DNA from: Chloroflexi bacterium TSY
Lineage (GTDB): Bacteria; Chloroflexota; Anaerolineae; Caldilineales; Caldilineaceae
Length of the DNA stretch: 64,000 bases
NCBI GenBank assembly: GCA_019217005.1
Contig: JAHBNG010000033.1
Location: forward strand, 62,001 to 126,000
Reading direction: 5' to 3'
The position numbers were made by a program, and so were the translations under genes. Position 1 is the first letter of the stretch. Every line of letters begins with the position of its first letter. Positions 27,244-34,950 of this stretch are shown here, piece after piece. The notes beneath the pieces are model-generated. The model saw nothing but the letters and a program-made list of their open reading frames with translations, ran no database searches and was not told the DNA's origin.

Positions 27244-28431
27244 ATGACAACCTTACACAAAAACCTATTGCTTGGCTCGATTCTGTCAATTGTGGTGGCT
27301 GGCTGTATGTTTGCCAGTGCTGCCGACACAAATGAAGCACCTGCTACAACGCAAGACGCAACGATAGCCAACAGCACAACAGAAGATGCGACATTGGCTA
27401 TGGGAACACTAGCCGACGTCTGCCCCGATCCAATCGTGGTTCAGACGGACTGGTTTCCCCAAGCAGAGCACGGTGCAGTCTACAACCTGATCGGCGATGA
27501 CTATACTGTCGATACCAATCGAAAATCTGTTCGGGGTCCCCTGGTTGCTGCGGATGGGGATACGGGCGTTCAGATCGAGGTCCGTGCGGGTGGTCCAGCC
27601 ATTGGCTTCCAGTTGCCCCCACAACAGATGTACGTTGAAAAGGATATTCTGCTGGCGTTTGTATCGACCGACGAAGCCGTCTTTGCGGCAGACGATACGC
27701 CAACCTTGGCGGTGATGGCACCCCTTGATAAGAACCCGCAAATCATTATGTGGGATCCTGCCACCTACTCTGATGTCCAGTCGATTGCCGATCTCGGAGA
27801 AACAGGTGCCCCGGTTAACGTCTTCGCTGGTGGCACTTTTATCGAAGTCTTTGTCAACGAAGGGCTTCTTTCCGCTGACCAGATAGACCCATCCTACGAC
27901 GGCTCACCCGCACGTTGGGTGGCAGAAGGGGGAGCAATTGCCCAGCAGGGATTTGCTGGCGCTGAGCCATATATCTACGAGAATGAACTTGCAGAATGGG
28001 CCAAACCAGTTGCCTTCCAACTTGTTCACGATGCAGGCCTGCAAATCTATTCACAGCCGCTGGCCATTCGCGCGGGTGAACTTGAAGAGCTACGCCCTTG
28101 CCTGGAGCAACTCGTTCCGATCATCCAGCAGTCCGTTGTTGACTTTGCTGCCGACCCCAGCCACGCAAATGCCATTATCGTCGATACCGTAGCCCAATAC
28201 AAAGACTTCTGGGTCTACAGCGATGAACTGGCCGACTTCTCGGTGGCAACGCAACTTGAGCTTGGCTTAATCGGCAACGGGTCAGATGAGATTGTCGGCA
28301 ATATGGACGCTGACCGCGTTCAGAGCGTCATCGACAAGATGAAGGTGGCAGGCATGGAGGTATCTGAAAGTCTGCAAGCATCGGACATCATCACCAACGA
28401 GTTTATCGACGAGACGATTGGACTGCGGTAG
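27244..28431 (+). CDS. ABC transporter substrate-binding lipoprotein (SsuA/NrtA/THI5-like)
   Basis: 395 residues. Signal peptide with lipobox 'VVAGC' (Cys at about 21), then a ~35-residue Thr/Ala-rich linker. The mature domain begins 'VVQTDWFPQAEHGAVYNLIG', the typical first strand of NMT1/THI5 and SsuA-like proteins (bait 'DWFPQAEHG'), and continues as a two-lobe binding fold. It would capture the substrate outside the membrane for the upstream permease/ATPase. The ligand is uncertain: the fold covers sulfonates, nitrate, pyrimidine precursors and carboxylates. A GAAAGGA ribosome site is present. Module M2 follows 38 bp after the stop. Confidence 0.85.
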   Translation: MTTLHKNLLLGSILSIVVAGCMFASAADTNEAPATTQDATIANSTTEDATLAMGTLADVCPDPIVVQTDWFPQAEHGAVYNLIGDDYTVDTNRKSVRGPLVAADGDTGVQIEVRAGGPAIGFQLPPQQMYVEKDILLAFVSTDEAVFAADDTPTLAVMAPLDKNPQIIMWDPATYSDVQSIADLGETGAPVNVFAGGTFIEVFVNEGLLSADQIDPSYDGSPARWVAEGGAIAQQGFAGAEPYIYENELAEWAKPVAFQLVHDAGLQIYSQPLAIRAGELEELRPCLEQLVPIIQQSVVDFAADPSHANAIIVDTVAQYKDFWVYSDELADFSVATQLELGLIGNGSDEIVGNMDADRVQSVIDKMKVAGMEVSESLQASDIITNEFIDETIGLR

Positions 28432-28469
28432 GTGCTTGCCTCACTTAATCTCATATTCGCTCATCTACC

Positions 28470-28585
28470 TCAAATGTTGTAAAGCGAATCCACGGAAGTT
28501 TACAAGACCGCCTACGGGCGGTCTTATTTGTTGAGCAGAAGTTCATCAGGTTACCGATGCGCCTAGGTTTTCACTGCCGTACAAT
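28470..28585 (+). promoter_or_regulatory. Terminator-promoter module M2
   Basis: TCAAATGTTGTAAA dyad; hairpin AAGACCGCC-TAC-GGGCGGTCTT followed by ATTTG; GTTGAGCAGAAGTTCATC arm; CCGATG at 28554; -10-like TACAAT at 28580, 26 nt later. It lies 3' of the importer operon and 5' of the coiled-coil gene (leader about 196 nt). The leader contains a further small hairpin GGTAGC/GCTACC at 28637-28655. Confidence 0.7.
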
Positions 28586-28787
28586 AACGTTATATCTAAT
28601 TTTTGCGCATGATCGGACGCAGCGCAACCATAGCCAGGTAGCGTCCTTGGCTACCGAGTAAGACCGCTGGCAAACCATCAAACCCACAAGCAATCATGCC
28701 CAGTGCCAAACTCGCAGATCAATTGACCGCTGGCCATATCACTGGAACCAGCACCCAACGACCAATAACCAACAAAAGGAACCAACC

Positions 28788-30222
28788 ATGAACACCGAAC
28801 AAAAGTACACCATCACCTGGAGCAGTGCCTGGATCGGCCTCATCATTGCGCTGATTCTGCCGTACATAATTATGGGTGCGAGTATCTTCTTCGGCGCACA
28901 GGTTTTAAGCGCGCGCATCGAAGCTATCGCGCAAGACGTCGAGCAGGAGATCGCGCGGCTGGAAGTCAAGTTCGACGGGATCGTGGCCGACGTGGAGAAA
29001 GAATTGACTCCCGTGACCGCGGCGATTGATGAAGTAGTCAAAGATGTTGATAAGGAGATCGCCACCGTCGAAAAGTTCATTGCCGGAATTGAAGCGGACG
29101 TTGACCGGGTCGAGAAGACCGTTGACGGCATCATTGCGGGCATCGAACAGGAGCTTGTTGCAGTTGAAAAAGAAGCTGAAAACGCAATTAAAGGCTTTGT
29201 GCATGAGGTGAACGTGGAGCTGACCAAAGCTGAAGCGTACGGCCAACAGGTGGCCGTACGCTTCAGCTATAAAATTAATGCAGACGAGCAGAGTCTTGCC
29301 GCTGAGGTTAATCAGATGGTCAAAGAACTCGATATCGCTTACGCTCACGCCGATGCTGACACCCAAAAAGAATGGAACACGCTGAAAGCCGAGTACGATC
29401 AGGTGGTCAAATCCTTGCAAAGTGGAACGGACGCAACCGCTATTGACACTGCCCTCAACCAATTGGAAACTTTGGTCGAAACTTCGCTCAAGGCTGAAGG
29501 CAAAACTGTTCCCCTGAACGTTGAGAAAGTTGCCAAAGAGATCGGGCTGGACGAAAAGGCAGTCGAACAGGCCATCGATAGTATCGTCAACACCGTTGAG
29601 CTTGACCTGCACAAAGCCGAAGCCGGTGGGCGACTCGCCAGACTCAGTAGATCCAAATTTGGCGTTTTTGGCGATTTTCAGTCGAGATTGCAGGGATTTT
29701 GGAGTCATTTATTCAGATTTCGGTTACAGAAAACAACCTATTTCATATCTGAAAATCGCCAAAATCTAACGCAAAAACTAGATATCGACCGGCAAATTTG
29801 TATTTATGTCAACTGTTTAGCCAGAATTCTCTCTCAAAACCTGAAATTTGGATCTACTGAGTCTGATGGCATCAGACGTCGCCGACAGCGATCCTAAAGC
29901 CATTGCCCAGGACTTAACGCAGATCATCAACGAACTGGACATAGCTTACGCCAGTGCCAGTGCAGATGCACAAACCGAATGGGCAGCCCTCAAACCGGCG
30001 TTAATCCAGGCCGCGCAAGCATTAGAGAACGAAACGACCGATGCTGTGAAATCCACCATCACGGTTGTTGGCCACTACTTAGCCCGTCACCCAGACACGC
30101 TGAACATCATCATTGGCGTCGTGCTGACCGAACTGGACATTCGCTCTCCCGAAATCCACAATATTGTCGCCGAAGTTGTGCAGGAAATTGGGCAAAACAG
30201 AGGGAACAGCTTGAGTAGCTAA
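28788..30222 (+). pseudogene. Membrane-anchored coiled-coil protein, split by MITE-A copy 2
   Basis: The N-terminus has one membrane helix ('WIGLIIALILPYIIMGASIFF'). The rest is acidic, Val/Ala/Glu-rich heptad-like sequence with repeated 'IEAxVxxVExxVDxIxAxI' blocks, i.e. a long coiled coil related in look to apolipophorin/methyl-accepting linkers; no family is recognised. MITE-A (29645-29859) interrupts it at about residue 285 and adds 220 bp net, shifting the frame. The 5' part then reads 73 codons of MITE before stopping at 29897, and the 3' part resumes in another frame ('ADSDPKAIAQDLTQIINELD'). Removing the MITE and one AGACT copy gives an unbroken 404-residue protein reading 'GRLARLMASDVADSDPK'. 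An AAAGGAACC ribosome site is present. Confidence 0.75.
29645..29859 (+). mobile_element. MITE-A copy 2, inserted in a coding sequence
   Basis: 215 bp, nearly identical to copy 1 (a few substitutions, such as aaaatcgccaaaa and cggcaaat). Flanks are AGACT (left) and AGTCT (right). The reconstructed target is CAGACTG. The host frame reads straight through the element without a stop. Confidence 0.9.
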
Positions 30223-30301
30223 TCACGCAAACACAACATCGCGAGTAGAGACACGGCGCTATTTCGCTTGTCGAATACACCTATCTTTTCTGGAGGCTAC
30301 T

Positions 30302-30392
30302 GTTCTGTCAAGTAAGTTGTGATAGATGAACAAACCAGGTTTCTGTCAGAAACCTGGTTTGTCTGAGATTGTCATAATTTATCTGACAGAAC
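30302..30392. mobile_element. MITE-C: 91 bp imperfect palindrome
   Basis: Ends GTTCTGTCA and TGACAGAAC; the core CAAACCAGGTTTC-TGTCA-GAAACCTGGTTTG is a perfect 13 bp stem. The two halves match over nearly their whole length, so the element folds as one long hairpin. Its right end abuts the dyad of module M3 (30395). Confidence 0.7.
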
Positions 30393-30394
30393 AC

Positions 30395-30514
30395 TACAAC
30401 ATTCGTCGTAGTCATCATCGACAGAACATGAATCAGACCGTCTGCGGACGGTCTTTTTGTTGATGTGAAGATCAACAGGCTACCGATGATTTTTGACTCC
30501 TCCAGGGGTACACT
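30395..30514 (+). promoter_or_regulatory. Terminator-promoter module M3
   Basis: Dyad TACAAC...GTCGTA; hairpin AGACCGTC-TGC-GGACGGTCT with T-run, where a T-A pair replaces the C-G pair of M2/M5 (compensatory); GTTGATGTGAAGATCAAC arm with an extra compensating T-A pair; CCGATG at 30483; TACACT at 30509, again 26 nt on. The -10-like hexamer overlaps the left end (CACTAGG, 30511) of another palindromic element. Confidence 0.7.
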
Positions 30515-30634
30515 AGGAATCGTTGACATTTGCTCACGTAGTGGGTGCGAAGCACCACAATCTCCCCAGAGAAATGATTGGGCAGGACGACCAACGCTCT
30601 GAGAGCGCACGCTAAATGTCAACAGAACCTAGTG
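30511..30634. mobile_element. MITE-D: 124 bp inverted-repeat element
   Basis: CACTAGG...GTTGACATTT on the left is matched by AAATGTCAAC...CCTAGTG on the right, with a central GTGGGTGC-GAA-GCACCAC hairpin. It is non-coding. It separates module M3 from the DUF308-like gene at 30710. Confidence 0.6.
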
Positions 30635-30709
30635 ACGGTATCGCCAAATGATGGCGGAATGAGAAAGAAGTATAAGATTCACATCTATTTCTGATAAAGG
30701 AGAAAAATC

Positions 30710-31177
30710 ATGACAGCAGTTGCAACACAACAATCACAGCCGAATGTGCAGACCGTTCCTCGGTGGGTGGTACTGATTCAGGGCATTCTGTCGCTGATGA
30801 TCGGCATCTACCTGTTCACCAATCCGGCCTCGACAGTGATCGCGATTGTCATCGCCTGGGGTCTCTTTATGTTCGTTGGGGGCATCGTCAACACCTTTGG
30901 CGGCATTTTCCACGAAAAGGGTGCAGAGGGCTGGGGTTGGCGCATCTTTGCGGGGATTATACAGATTTTGGTCGGCGGCTTTGTTCTGGCCCATCCGCTG
31001 CTCACATCACTGATCGCACCAAGTGCAATGGCCTGGGTGTTAGGCGTAGGCGCAGTTGTCAGTATGATTACACCACCTATTCTCAGCAGTGTGGTGATGG
31101 TAATGGCCGCTGCCTTCGTCAACATAGGCATCGGTGTCGGCCTGATTGTTGGTTCACTGATGATGCAGAAGGAGTAG
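30710..31177 (+). CDS. DUF308/HdeD-like membrane protein
   Basis: 155 residues with five or six short hydrophobic helices ('VVLIQGILSLMIGIYLF', 'TVIAIVIAWGLFMFVGGIVN', 'IFAGIIQILVGGFVLA', 'MAWVLGVGAVVSMI', 'VVMVMAAAFVNIGIGVGLIVG'). The repeated '(G)I..L..G' spacing with a paired-helix duplication is typical of DUF308, the family of HdeD, a membrane protein tied to acid stress in enterobacteria. Function here is unknown. A GGAG ribosome site is present. It is separated by 4 bp from the GlsB-like gene, so the pair is one operon, downstream of M3. Confidence 0.7.
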   Translation: MTAVATQQSQPNVQTVPRWVVLIQGILSLMIGIYLFTNPASTVIAIVIAWGLFMFVGGIVNTFGGIFHEKGAEGWGWRIFAGIIQILVGGFVLAHPLLTSLIAPSAMAWVLGVGAVVSMITPPILSSVVMVMAAAFVNIGIGVGLIVGSLMMQKE

Positions 31178-31181
31178 AACA

Positions 31182-31442
31182 ATGGGCTTCATTTCCTGGA
31201 TCATCTTTGGCGCATTGGCTGGCTGGATCGCAAGTCGAATCACTGGAAGAGCCGAACGGATGGGGTGCTTGACAAACATGGTCGTTGGCATCATTGGCGC
31301 ATTCGTTGGCGGCTTTATCGGTACGGCTATCTTCGGCGGACATGGTGTAAGCGGTTTCAATCTCAACAGTTTGGTCATTGCCGTTCTAGGGGCGTTGATC
31401 CTGCTATTTGTCACTGGCTGGTTTCAACAACAGCAGGTCTAA
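31182..31442 (+). CDS. GlsB/YeaQ/YmgE family small membrane protein
   Basis: 86 residues, three membrane helices: 'FISWIIFGALAGWIASRITG', 'CLTNMVVGIIGAFVGGFIGTAIFG' and 'LVIAVLGALILLFVTGWF'. It is a paralogue of the 80-residue protein at 9639-9881 but carries the 'GRAERMGCLTNMVVG' loop common to YeaQ-type members. It starts 4 bp after the DUF308-like stop, with ribosome site AGGAG inside that gene's end. The next gene, DUF1269, follows 66 bp later. Confidence 0.85.
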   Translation: MGFISWIIFGALAGWIASRITGRAERMGCLTNMVVGIIGAFVGGFIGTAIFGGHGVSGFNLNSLVIAVLGALILLFVTGWFQQQQV

Positions 31443-31508
31443 GTTTTAGATGTAAGTTTTTACCAATCTATTTTGACTTTCTCATATCAAATAAGGAAAA
31501 CAAACAAC

Positions 31509-32075
31509 ATGTTAGCATCAACCGTATTTCAGAAAGACATTGACCGTGCATCAAAAGTCTATGCATCACTGAAGCAAATGTCCGACAACAAGCTGGTTAA
31601 GCTGGAAGCAGCGGCCGTCGTGATTCGCGGCTATGATGGCGAACCCAAGCTGCGTGAGACCACCGAATGGTCAACAGGATCGGGCGCTGGCTGGGGAGCC
31701 TTCTGGGGAACCGTCGTCGGGTTGGCCTTTGCTGGACCATTTGCTGGCTTGCTTGCGGGCGCTGGCTTGGGCGCACTGCTGGGTGGGTCAGCAGAAAAAG
31801 CCATTGATCCTGACTTTCTACGTGATGTCGGCAAGGCAATGGACCCTGGTGATTCCGCAGTATTTATGGTCATTCCCGAAGGGGATCAACATACACTCGA
31901 CGAGGTCAGCAAATTTGGTGGCGTTCTACTCACCAGCGATCTGACACCCGAAGGTCAGCAAGCGCTACACAAGGCTGTCGAACATGCTGAATTGGCTACG
32001 GCTGCTCAGCATGTGGCAGATCACGAATATCTGAAGACGGCGGAGGCAGTTGAGGAAGCAACAGTTACTGCTTAG
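31509..32075 (+). CDS. DUF1269-type membrane protein
   Basis: I start at the ATG at 31509 (AAGGAAAAC upstream) and not at the in-frame start at 31473. 188 residues: an N-terminal alpha/beta part ('DIDRASKVYASLKQMSDNKLVKLEAAAVVIR'), a Gly/Ala-rich hydrophobic hairpin ('GAGWGAFWGTVVGLAFAGPFAGLLAGAGLGALLGG') and a C-terminal alpha/beta part with 'DPGDSAVFMVIPEGD'. This domain order is that of DUF1269 proteins, often encoded with stress-linked small membrane proteins. It is probably part of the same stress operon as the two preceding genes. Confidence 0.75.
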   Translation: MLASTVFQKDIDRASKVYASLKQMSDNKLVKLEAAAVVIRGYDGEPKLRETTEWSTGSGAGWGAFWGTVVGLAFAGPFAGLLAGAGLGALLGGSAEKAIDPDFLRDVGKAMDPGDSAVFMVIPEGDQHTLDEVSKFGGVLLTSDLTPEGQQALHKAVEHAELATAAQHVADHEYLKTAEAVEEATVTA

Positions 32076-32159
32076 CGAATTGTCGATTGTAAATGAGGAG
32101 AGTGTATTCGATGGCATTGACAATTGAGGCCCCGAATCGCCATGTTCGTCTCAATTGAG

Positions 32160-32197
32160 GCGGCTCCTCACGAATGAATAGCGCCGTGAGGAGCCGC
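32160..32197 (+). terminator. 12 bp perfect stem-loop
   Basis: GCGGCTCCTCAC (32160-32171) pairs with GTGAGGAGCCGC (32186-32197) around a 14-nt loop. It lies between the DUF1269 gene and a truncated monooxygenase, 27 bp before the latter's ATG. There is no T-run, so the terminator role is tentative. A short direct repeat 'caattgaggc' occurs at 32121 and 32152. Confidence 0.5.
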
Positions 32198-32224
32198 TGA
32201 CTCTGATAAGAAAGAGATATCATC

Positions 32225-32550
32225 ATGAAACAAGATGCAAACGGAACCAATCATGCCATTGTCGTCGGCAGTAGCATGGCTGGCCTCTTGACTGCTCGGG
32301 TTCTGAGCGACCATTTCGGACAGGTGACCATTGTAGAACGAGATCGCGTCAGCGACCGACCAGAAAGCCGTCGTGGTCAACCCCAGACGGGCCATACACA
32401 TCTGCTGCTGGCCAAGGGTTTGGAGATCATGCTTGACCTCTTTCCAGATTTGTTGGCGGCTCTTGAGAGCGGGGGTGCAATTGTACGCGACATGGCTGCT
32501 AGCTTGCGCTGGCACGTAGCTGGCGACTATCGCCTTCAGTGCGAGAGTGG
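32225..32550 (+). pseudogene. FAD-dependent monooxygenase, N-terminal fragment
   Basis: About 108 residues of a normally ~450-480-residue protein. The dinucleotide motif 'AIVVGSSMAGLLTARVL', strand-2 Glu in 'VTIVERD' and 'RRGQPQTGHTHLLLAKGLEI' are those of the PHBH-like FAD monooxygenases often labelled as 2-polyprenyl-6-methoxyphenol hydroxylase relatives. Homology ends abruptly at about 32550 ('QCESG'), which is exactly where repeat module M4 begins. The residual frame stops at 32563. The catalytic C-terminal half is absent from the window. Confidence 0.75.
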
Positions 32551-32666
32551 CATAATGTTGTAGAAGGCTCATCACACGTTGATCAAGACCGCCAGCAGGC
32601 AGTCTTTTTCGGTGTGAAATATTTCAACGCCAGAACGATGATTTTCTGCCTCCCTATCCTTGTCAC
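32551..32666 (+). promoter_or_regulatory. Terminator-promoter module M4 (decayed)
   Basis: CATAATGTTGTAG; hairpin AAGACCGCC-AGC-AGGCAGTCTT (one mispair) and T-run; altered arm GGTGTGAAATATTTCAACGCC; ACGATG at 32635. The position 26 nt on (32661) reads TGTCAC, not a -10 hexamer. It is flanked on both sides by gene fragments, so it appears to have lost function. Confidence 0.55.
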
Positions 32667-32775
32667 CGGAGCGGCCCAATACGCCAGCGATGTGACGATG
32701 CCCGACATGCTGCATATGAAACTGGTCTTTGCCGGACGACCCCACGCCCGCATCCGGTCAAATGACTTTTTATGA
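32659..32775 (+). pseudogene. Xanthine dehydrogenase/CoxL-type molybdenum hydroxylase fragment
   Basis: About 35 residues reading 'VTGAAQYASDVTMPDMLHMK' then 'VFAGRPHARIRS', the start of the first domain of xanthine dehydrogenase-type large subunits (usual consensus RVTGKAxYxxDxxxPGMLHAK...PHARI). The remaining ~700 residues are missing. It directly follows module M4 and is followed by M5. Confidence 0.6.
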
Positions 32776-32838
32776 TAATTTGGAGACAGAGGTAATCGTC
32801 GCCAAATACAGGCGAGAGAAGTAGATTCCTTCTCCTAC

Positions 32839-32956
32839 TACAAATGTTGTAAAACCTATCAACACATCGTGAATCAGACCGCCTGCTGGCGGTCTTTTTT
32901 GTTGAGCATAAGTTCAACGCGTTGCGGATGATTTCTGCAAGCTATCTGACTATACT
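32839..32956 (+). promoter_or_regulatory. Terminator-promoter module M5
   Basis: TACAAATGTTGTA dyad; hairpin AGACCGCC-TGC-TGGCGGTCT and T-run; perfect GTTGA...TCAAC arm (about 32901-32918); CGGATG at 32925; TATACT at 32951, 26 nt on. Predicted leader of about 80 nt to the binding-protein ATG at 33045. It is the best-preserved copy. Confidence 0.75.
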
Positions 32957-33044
32957 AAGTGTTGTCAACGACAATCTACCAAAAACCATCTATCCGAAGG
33001 CAAATTCGATAAGCATAAACTCTATATCACCAGGAGGAGACAAA

Positions 33045-34274
33045 ATGCGCAAACTCTCAAGAATCGTCCCCATATTCTTCATCATCGTACTAATTCTCGT
33101 TGGGTGCCGGCGTGAAGCACCCTCTGCCCAGTTCGGTGTTGCGCACGCGCAAGCCGCTGAAGTTGAGACGACATCCACGTCGGCAACTGCAAACGAAAAA
33201 AATAGCTCTGCCGTCAGCAGAGCGAGCAACGAGCCAATCAAGATTGGATTCATGGGGCCGTTGACCGGCGGTGGTGCCTTCATCGGCAATGAAATGCTCG
33301 GCTTCGCGACGGTGGTCACCGAGATGTATAGCGAACGGACTGGTCTGACCTTTGAATTTGTGGAAAGTGATACGGAACTCAACGCAGACACTGGGCGCAT
33401 TGTGGCCGAACGTTTTGCGGCTGATGAGCAGGTTTTGGGCATTATTGGCCCCGCGGCCAGCCAGGTTTGCGAAGCTGTACAGCCCGTCTTTGACAAAGCG
33501 ACTCTCGTCCACCTGACGCCCTCCTGTACCATGACTGAATTTGGCTCAAGCACCTTCTTCCGCCCTATCCCCACTGATGCAGACCAGAGCAAGACGATCG
33601 CGGCCTATTTGGTAGACCAATTGGGTATTCAATCCGCGTTTCTGGTCGATGACCAATCGAGCTATGCAGTTGGCTTGAATGATGAAATTATGTTCTTGTT
33701 GAAGAAGGTCGGGATAGCAGACATTGAGCGAGTTTCGGTGACCCAAGAAGAGACCGATTTCTCATCCATCGTCACCACGGCCAACGCACAGGGCGCAGAC
33801 GTAGTCTTTTTCGGTGGTCAGCTATCGGGGCAGGCAGGCACACTGGCCGTCCAGCTTCAAGAACAGGGCTACGATGGCCTCTACTTCCTCTCCTCTGGCG
33901 GCTTTGATCCAGAGTGGATTGACTTGGCTGGCGATGCCGCCAATGGCACCTATGTTGTTTTCTATGCCCCGGATCCCAAACTGGTGCCAAATGCTGCTGA
34001 GATGACGTCTCGGTACAGTGCACAGTTCACCGACGAGTTTGGCGCCTTTGGTGGCGCTGCTGGCTTCACCACACAGATTCTGCTGGAGGCGATTGTTGCC
34101 TGCGCGGAGTCTGACATGCTGACACGCGAGTGCGTATACATGGAAGTCGTTAATACCGATCTAAAGACAACGGTCCTGGGGATTCCGATTACGTTTGATG
34201 CCAACAATCAGGCCGAGGAAAGCCGATACTTCGTTTTTCAGGTACGTGACGGTGCATTTGTCTTGCTAGACTAA
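33045..34274 (+). CDS. Branched-chain-amino-acid-type ABC substrate-binding lipoprotein
   Basis: The ATG at 33045 has an ideal AGGAGGAG site 6 bases upstream and starts a classical lipoprotein signal 'IFFIIVLILVGC' (Cys about 23); in-frame codons further upstream are unlikely starts. The mature protein is a type I periplasmic binding fold (peripl_BP_6/LivK): 'IKIGFMGPLTGGGAFIGNEM' at the N-lobe, 'FAADEQVLGIIGPAASQVCEAV', 'TPSCTM', 'TDFSSIVTTANAQGADVVFFG'. No permease or ATPase genes are adjacent, so it is an orphan binding protein or a sensor partner. The ligand may be amino acids, amides or urea. It lies directly downstream of M5. Confidence 0.85.
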   Translation: MRKLSRIVPIFFIIVLILVGCRREAPSAQFGVAHAQAAEVETTSTSATANEKNSSAVSRASNEPIKIGFMGPLTGGGAFIGNEMLGFATVVTEMYSERTGLTFEFVESDTELNADTGRIVAERFAADEQVLGIIGPAASQVCEAVQPVFDKATLVHLTPSCTMTEFGSSTFFRPIPTDADQSKTIAAYLVDQLGIQSAFLVDDQSSYAVGLNDEIMFLLKKVGIADIERVSVTQEETDFSSIVTTANAQGADVVFFGGQLSGQAGTLAVQLQEQGYDGLYFLSSGGFDPEWIDLAGDAANGTYVVFYAPDPKLVPNAAEMTSRYSAQFTDEFGAFGGAAGFTTQILLEAIVACAESDMLTRECVYMEVVNTDLKTTVLGIPITFDANNQAEESRYFVFQVRDGAFVLLD

Positions 34275-34367
34275 TTGACGTACTCCGCATACTGGACTAG
34301 GGAATATAGATCGCTGCGCTTTCGCTTGGGGCTAGAGATATTGAGATGTATTTAAAGGAGAGCAAAA

Positions 34368-34856
34368 ATGCGTTACAACATGCAACAAAACTTTTTTAGT
34401 CTGACAGATAGCTTTGACATTAGAGATGAGCACGATGAGATAGCCTTCCGCGTGCGCGGGGCGTTCTTTAGCCTGCGCAAGACACTCTCGTTTCAAGATT
34501 CGTCCGATACAGAGATAGCGTCTATCACCGAACTAATATTTGCCTTCCGCTCCACCTATCGCATTCAGCGCAACGGCAAGCATTTTGCCGATATGTCCAA
34601 AAATCTGTTCAATTTTTTCCATGATGGCTTCACCATCGAGACGCAGGATAACTCGCCCGACATGCAAGTTGATGGTAATATCTGGGATTTAGACTACAGT
34701 ATCTCGCGTGGTGGCAAGCGACTAGCCACTGTGTCAAAGGCGCTGGTGGCCGTTCGCGACACATACACAGTAGACATTGCTCCCCATGAAGATCCCATTG
34801 ACATTCTGCCTTGTGTCGTCGTCATCGATATACTCTGCCATAACGGCAAGTCGTAG
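34368..34856 (+). CDS. LURP-one-related family protein
   Basis: 162 residues, full length for the bacterial LOR/DUF567 family (tubby-like beta barrel around a central helix). Motifs: 'MRYNMQQNFFSLTDSFDIRDE', 'YRIQRNGKHFADMSKN' and 'WDLDYSISRGGKRLATVSKA', followed by 'RDTYTVDI'. Family function in bacteria is unknown; tubby-like folds bind phosphoinositides in eukaryotes. An AAAGGAGAG ribosome site is present. Codon use and position fit the neighbouring stress-type genes. Confidence 0.85.
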   Translation: MRYNMQQNFFSLTDSFDIRDEHDEIAFRVRGAFFSLRKTLSFQDSSDTEIASITELIFAFRSTYRIQRNGKHFADMSKNLFNFFHDGFTIETQDNSPDMQVDGNIWDLDYSISRGGKRLATVSKALVAVRDTYTVDIAPHEDPIDILPCVVVIDILCHNGKS

Positions 34857-34950
34857 AGAAAACGAAAGTTTACAGTGGATCATATCTGAACGAAGGAGCG
34901 TGTTTTAAAAGTCATTCTGAACCCACATAATATAGAGGAGAAAGTGTGCG

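Noticed and set aside
28905..29708. Long minus-strand frame (267 codons) opposite the coiled-coil gene
   Set aside because: It mirrors the low-complexity, Val/Ala/Glu-rich sense gene and reads into the MITE. There is no ribosome site or recognisable motif.
23840..32956. Reading the five modules as integron attC sites
   Set aside because: GTTGAGC in two copies fits GTTRRRY, but no matching RYYYAAC partner, no imperfect attC-like fold with extrahelical bases and no IntI are present. The terminator hairpin and fixed -10 spacing fit a transcription module better.
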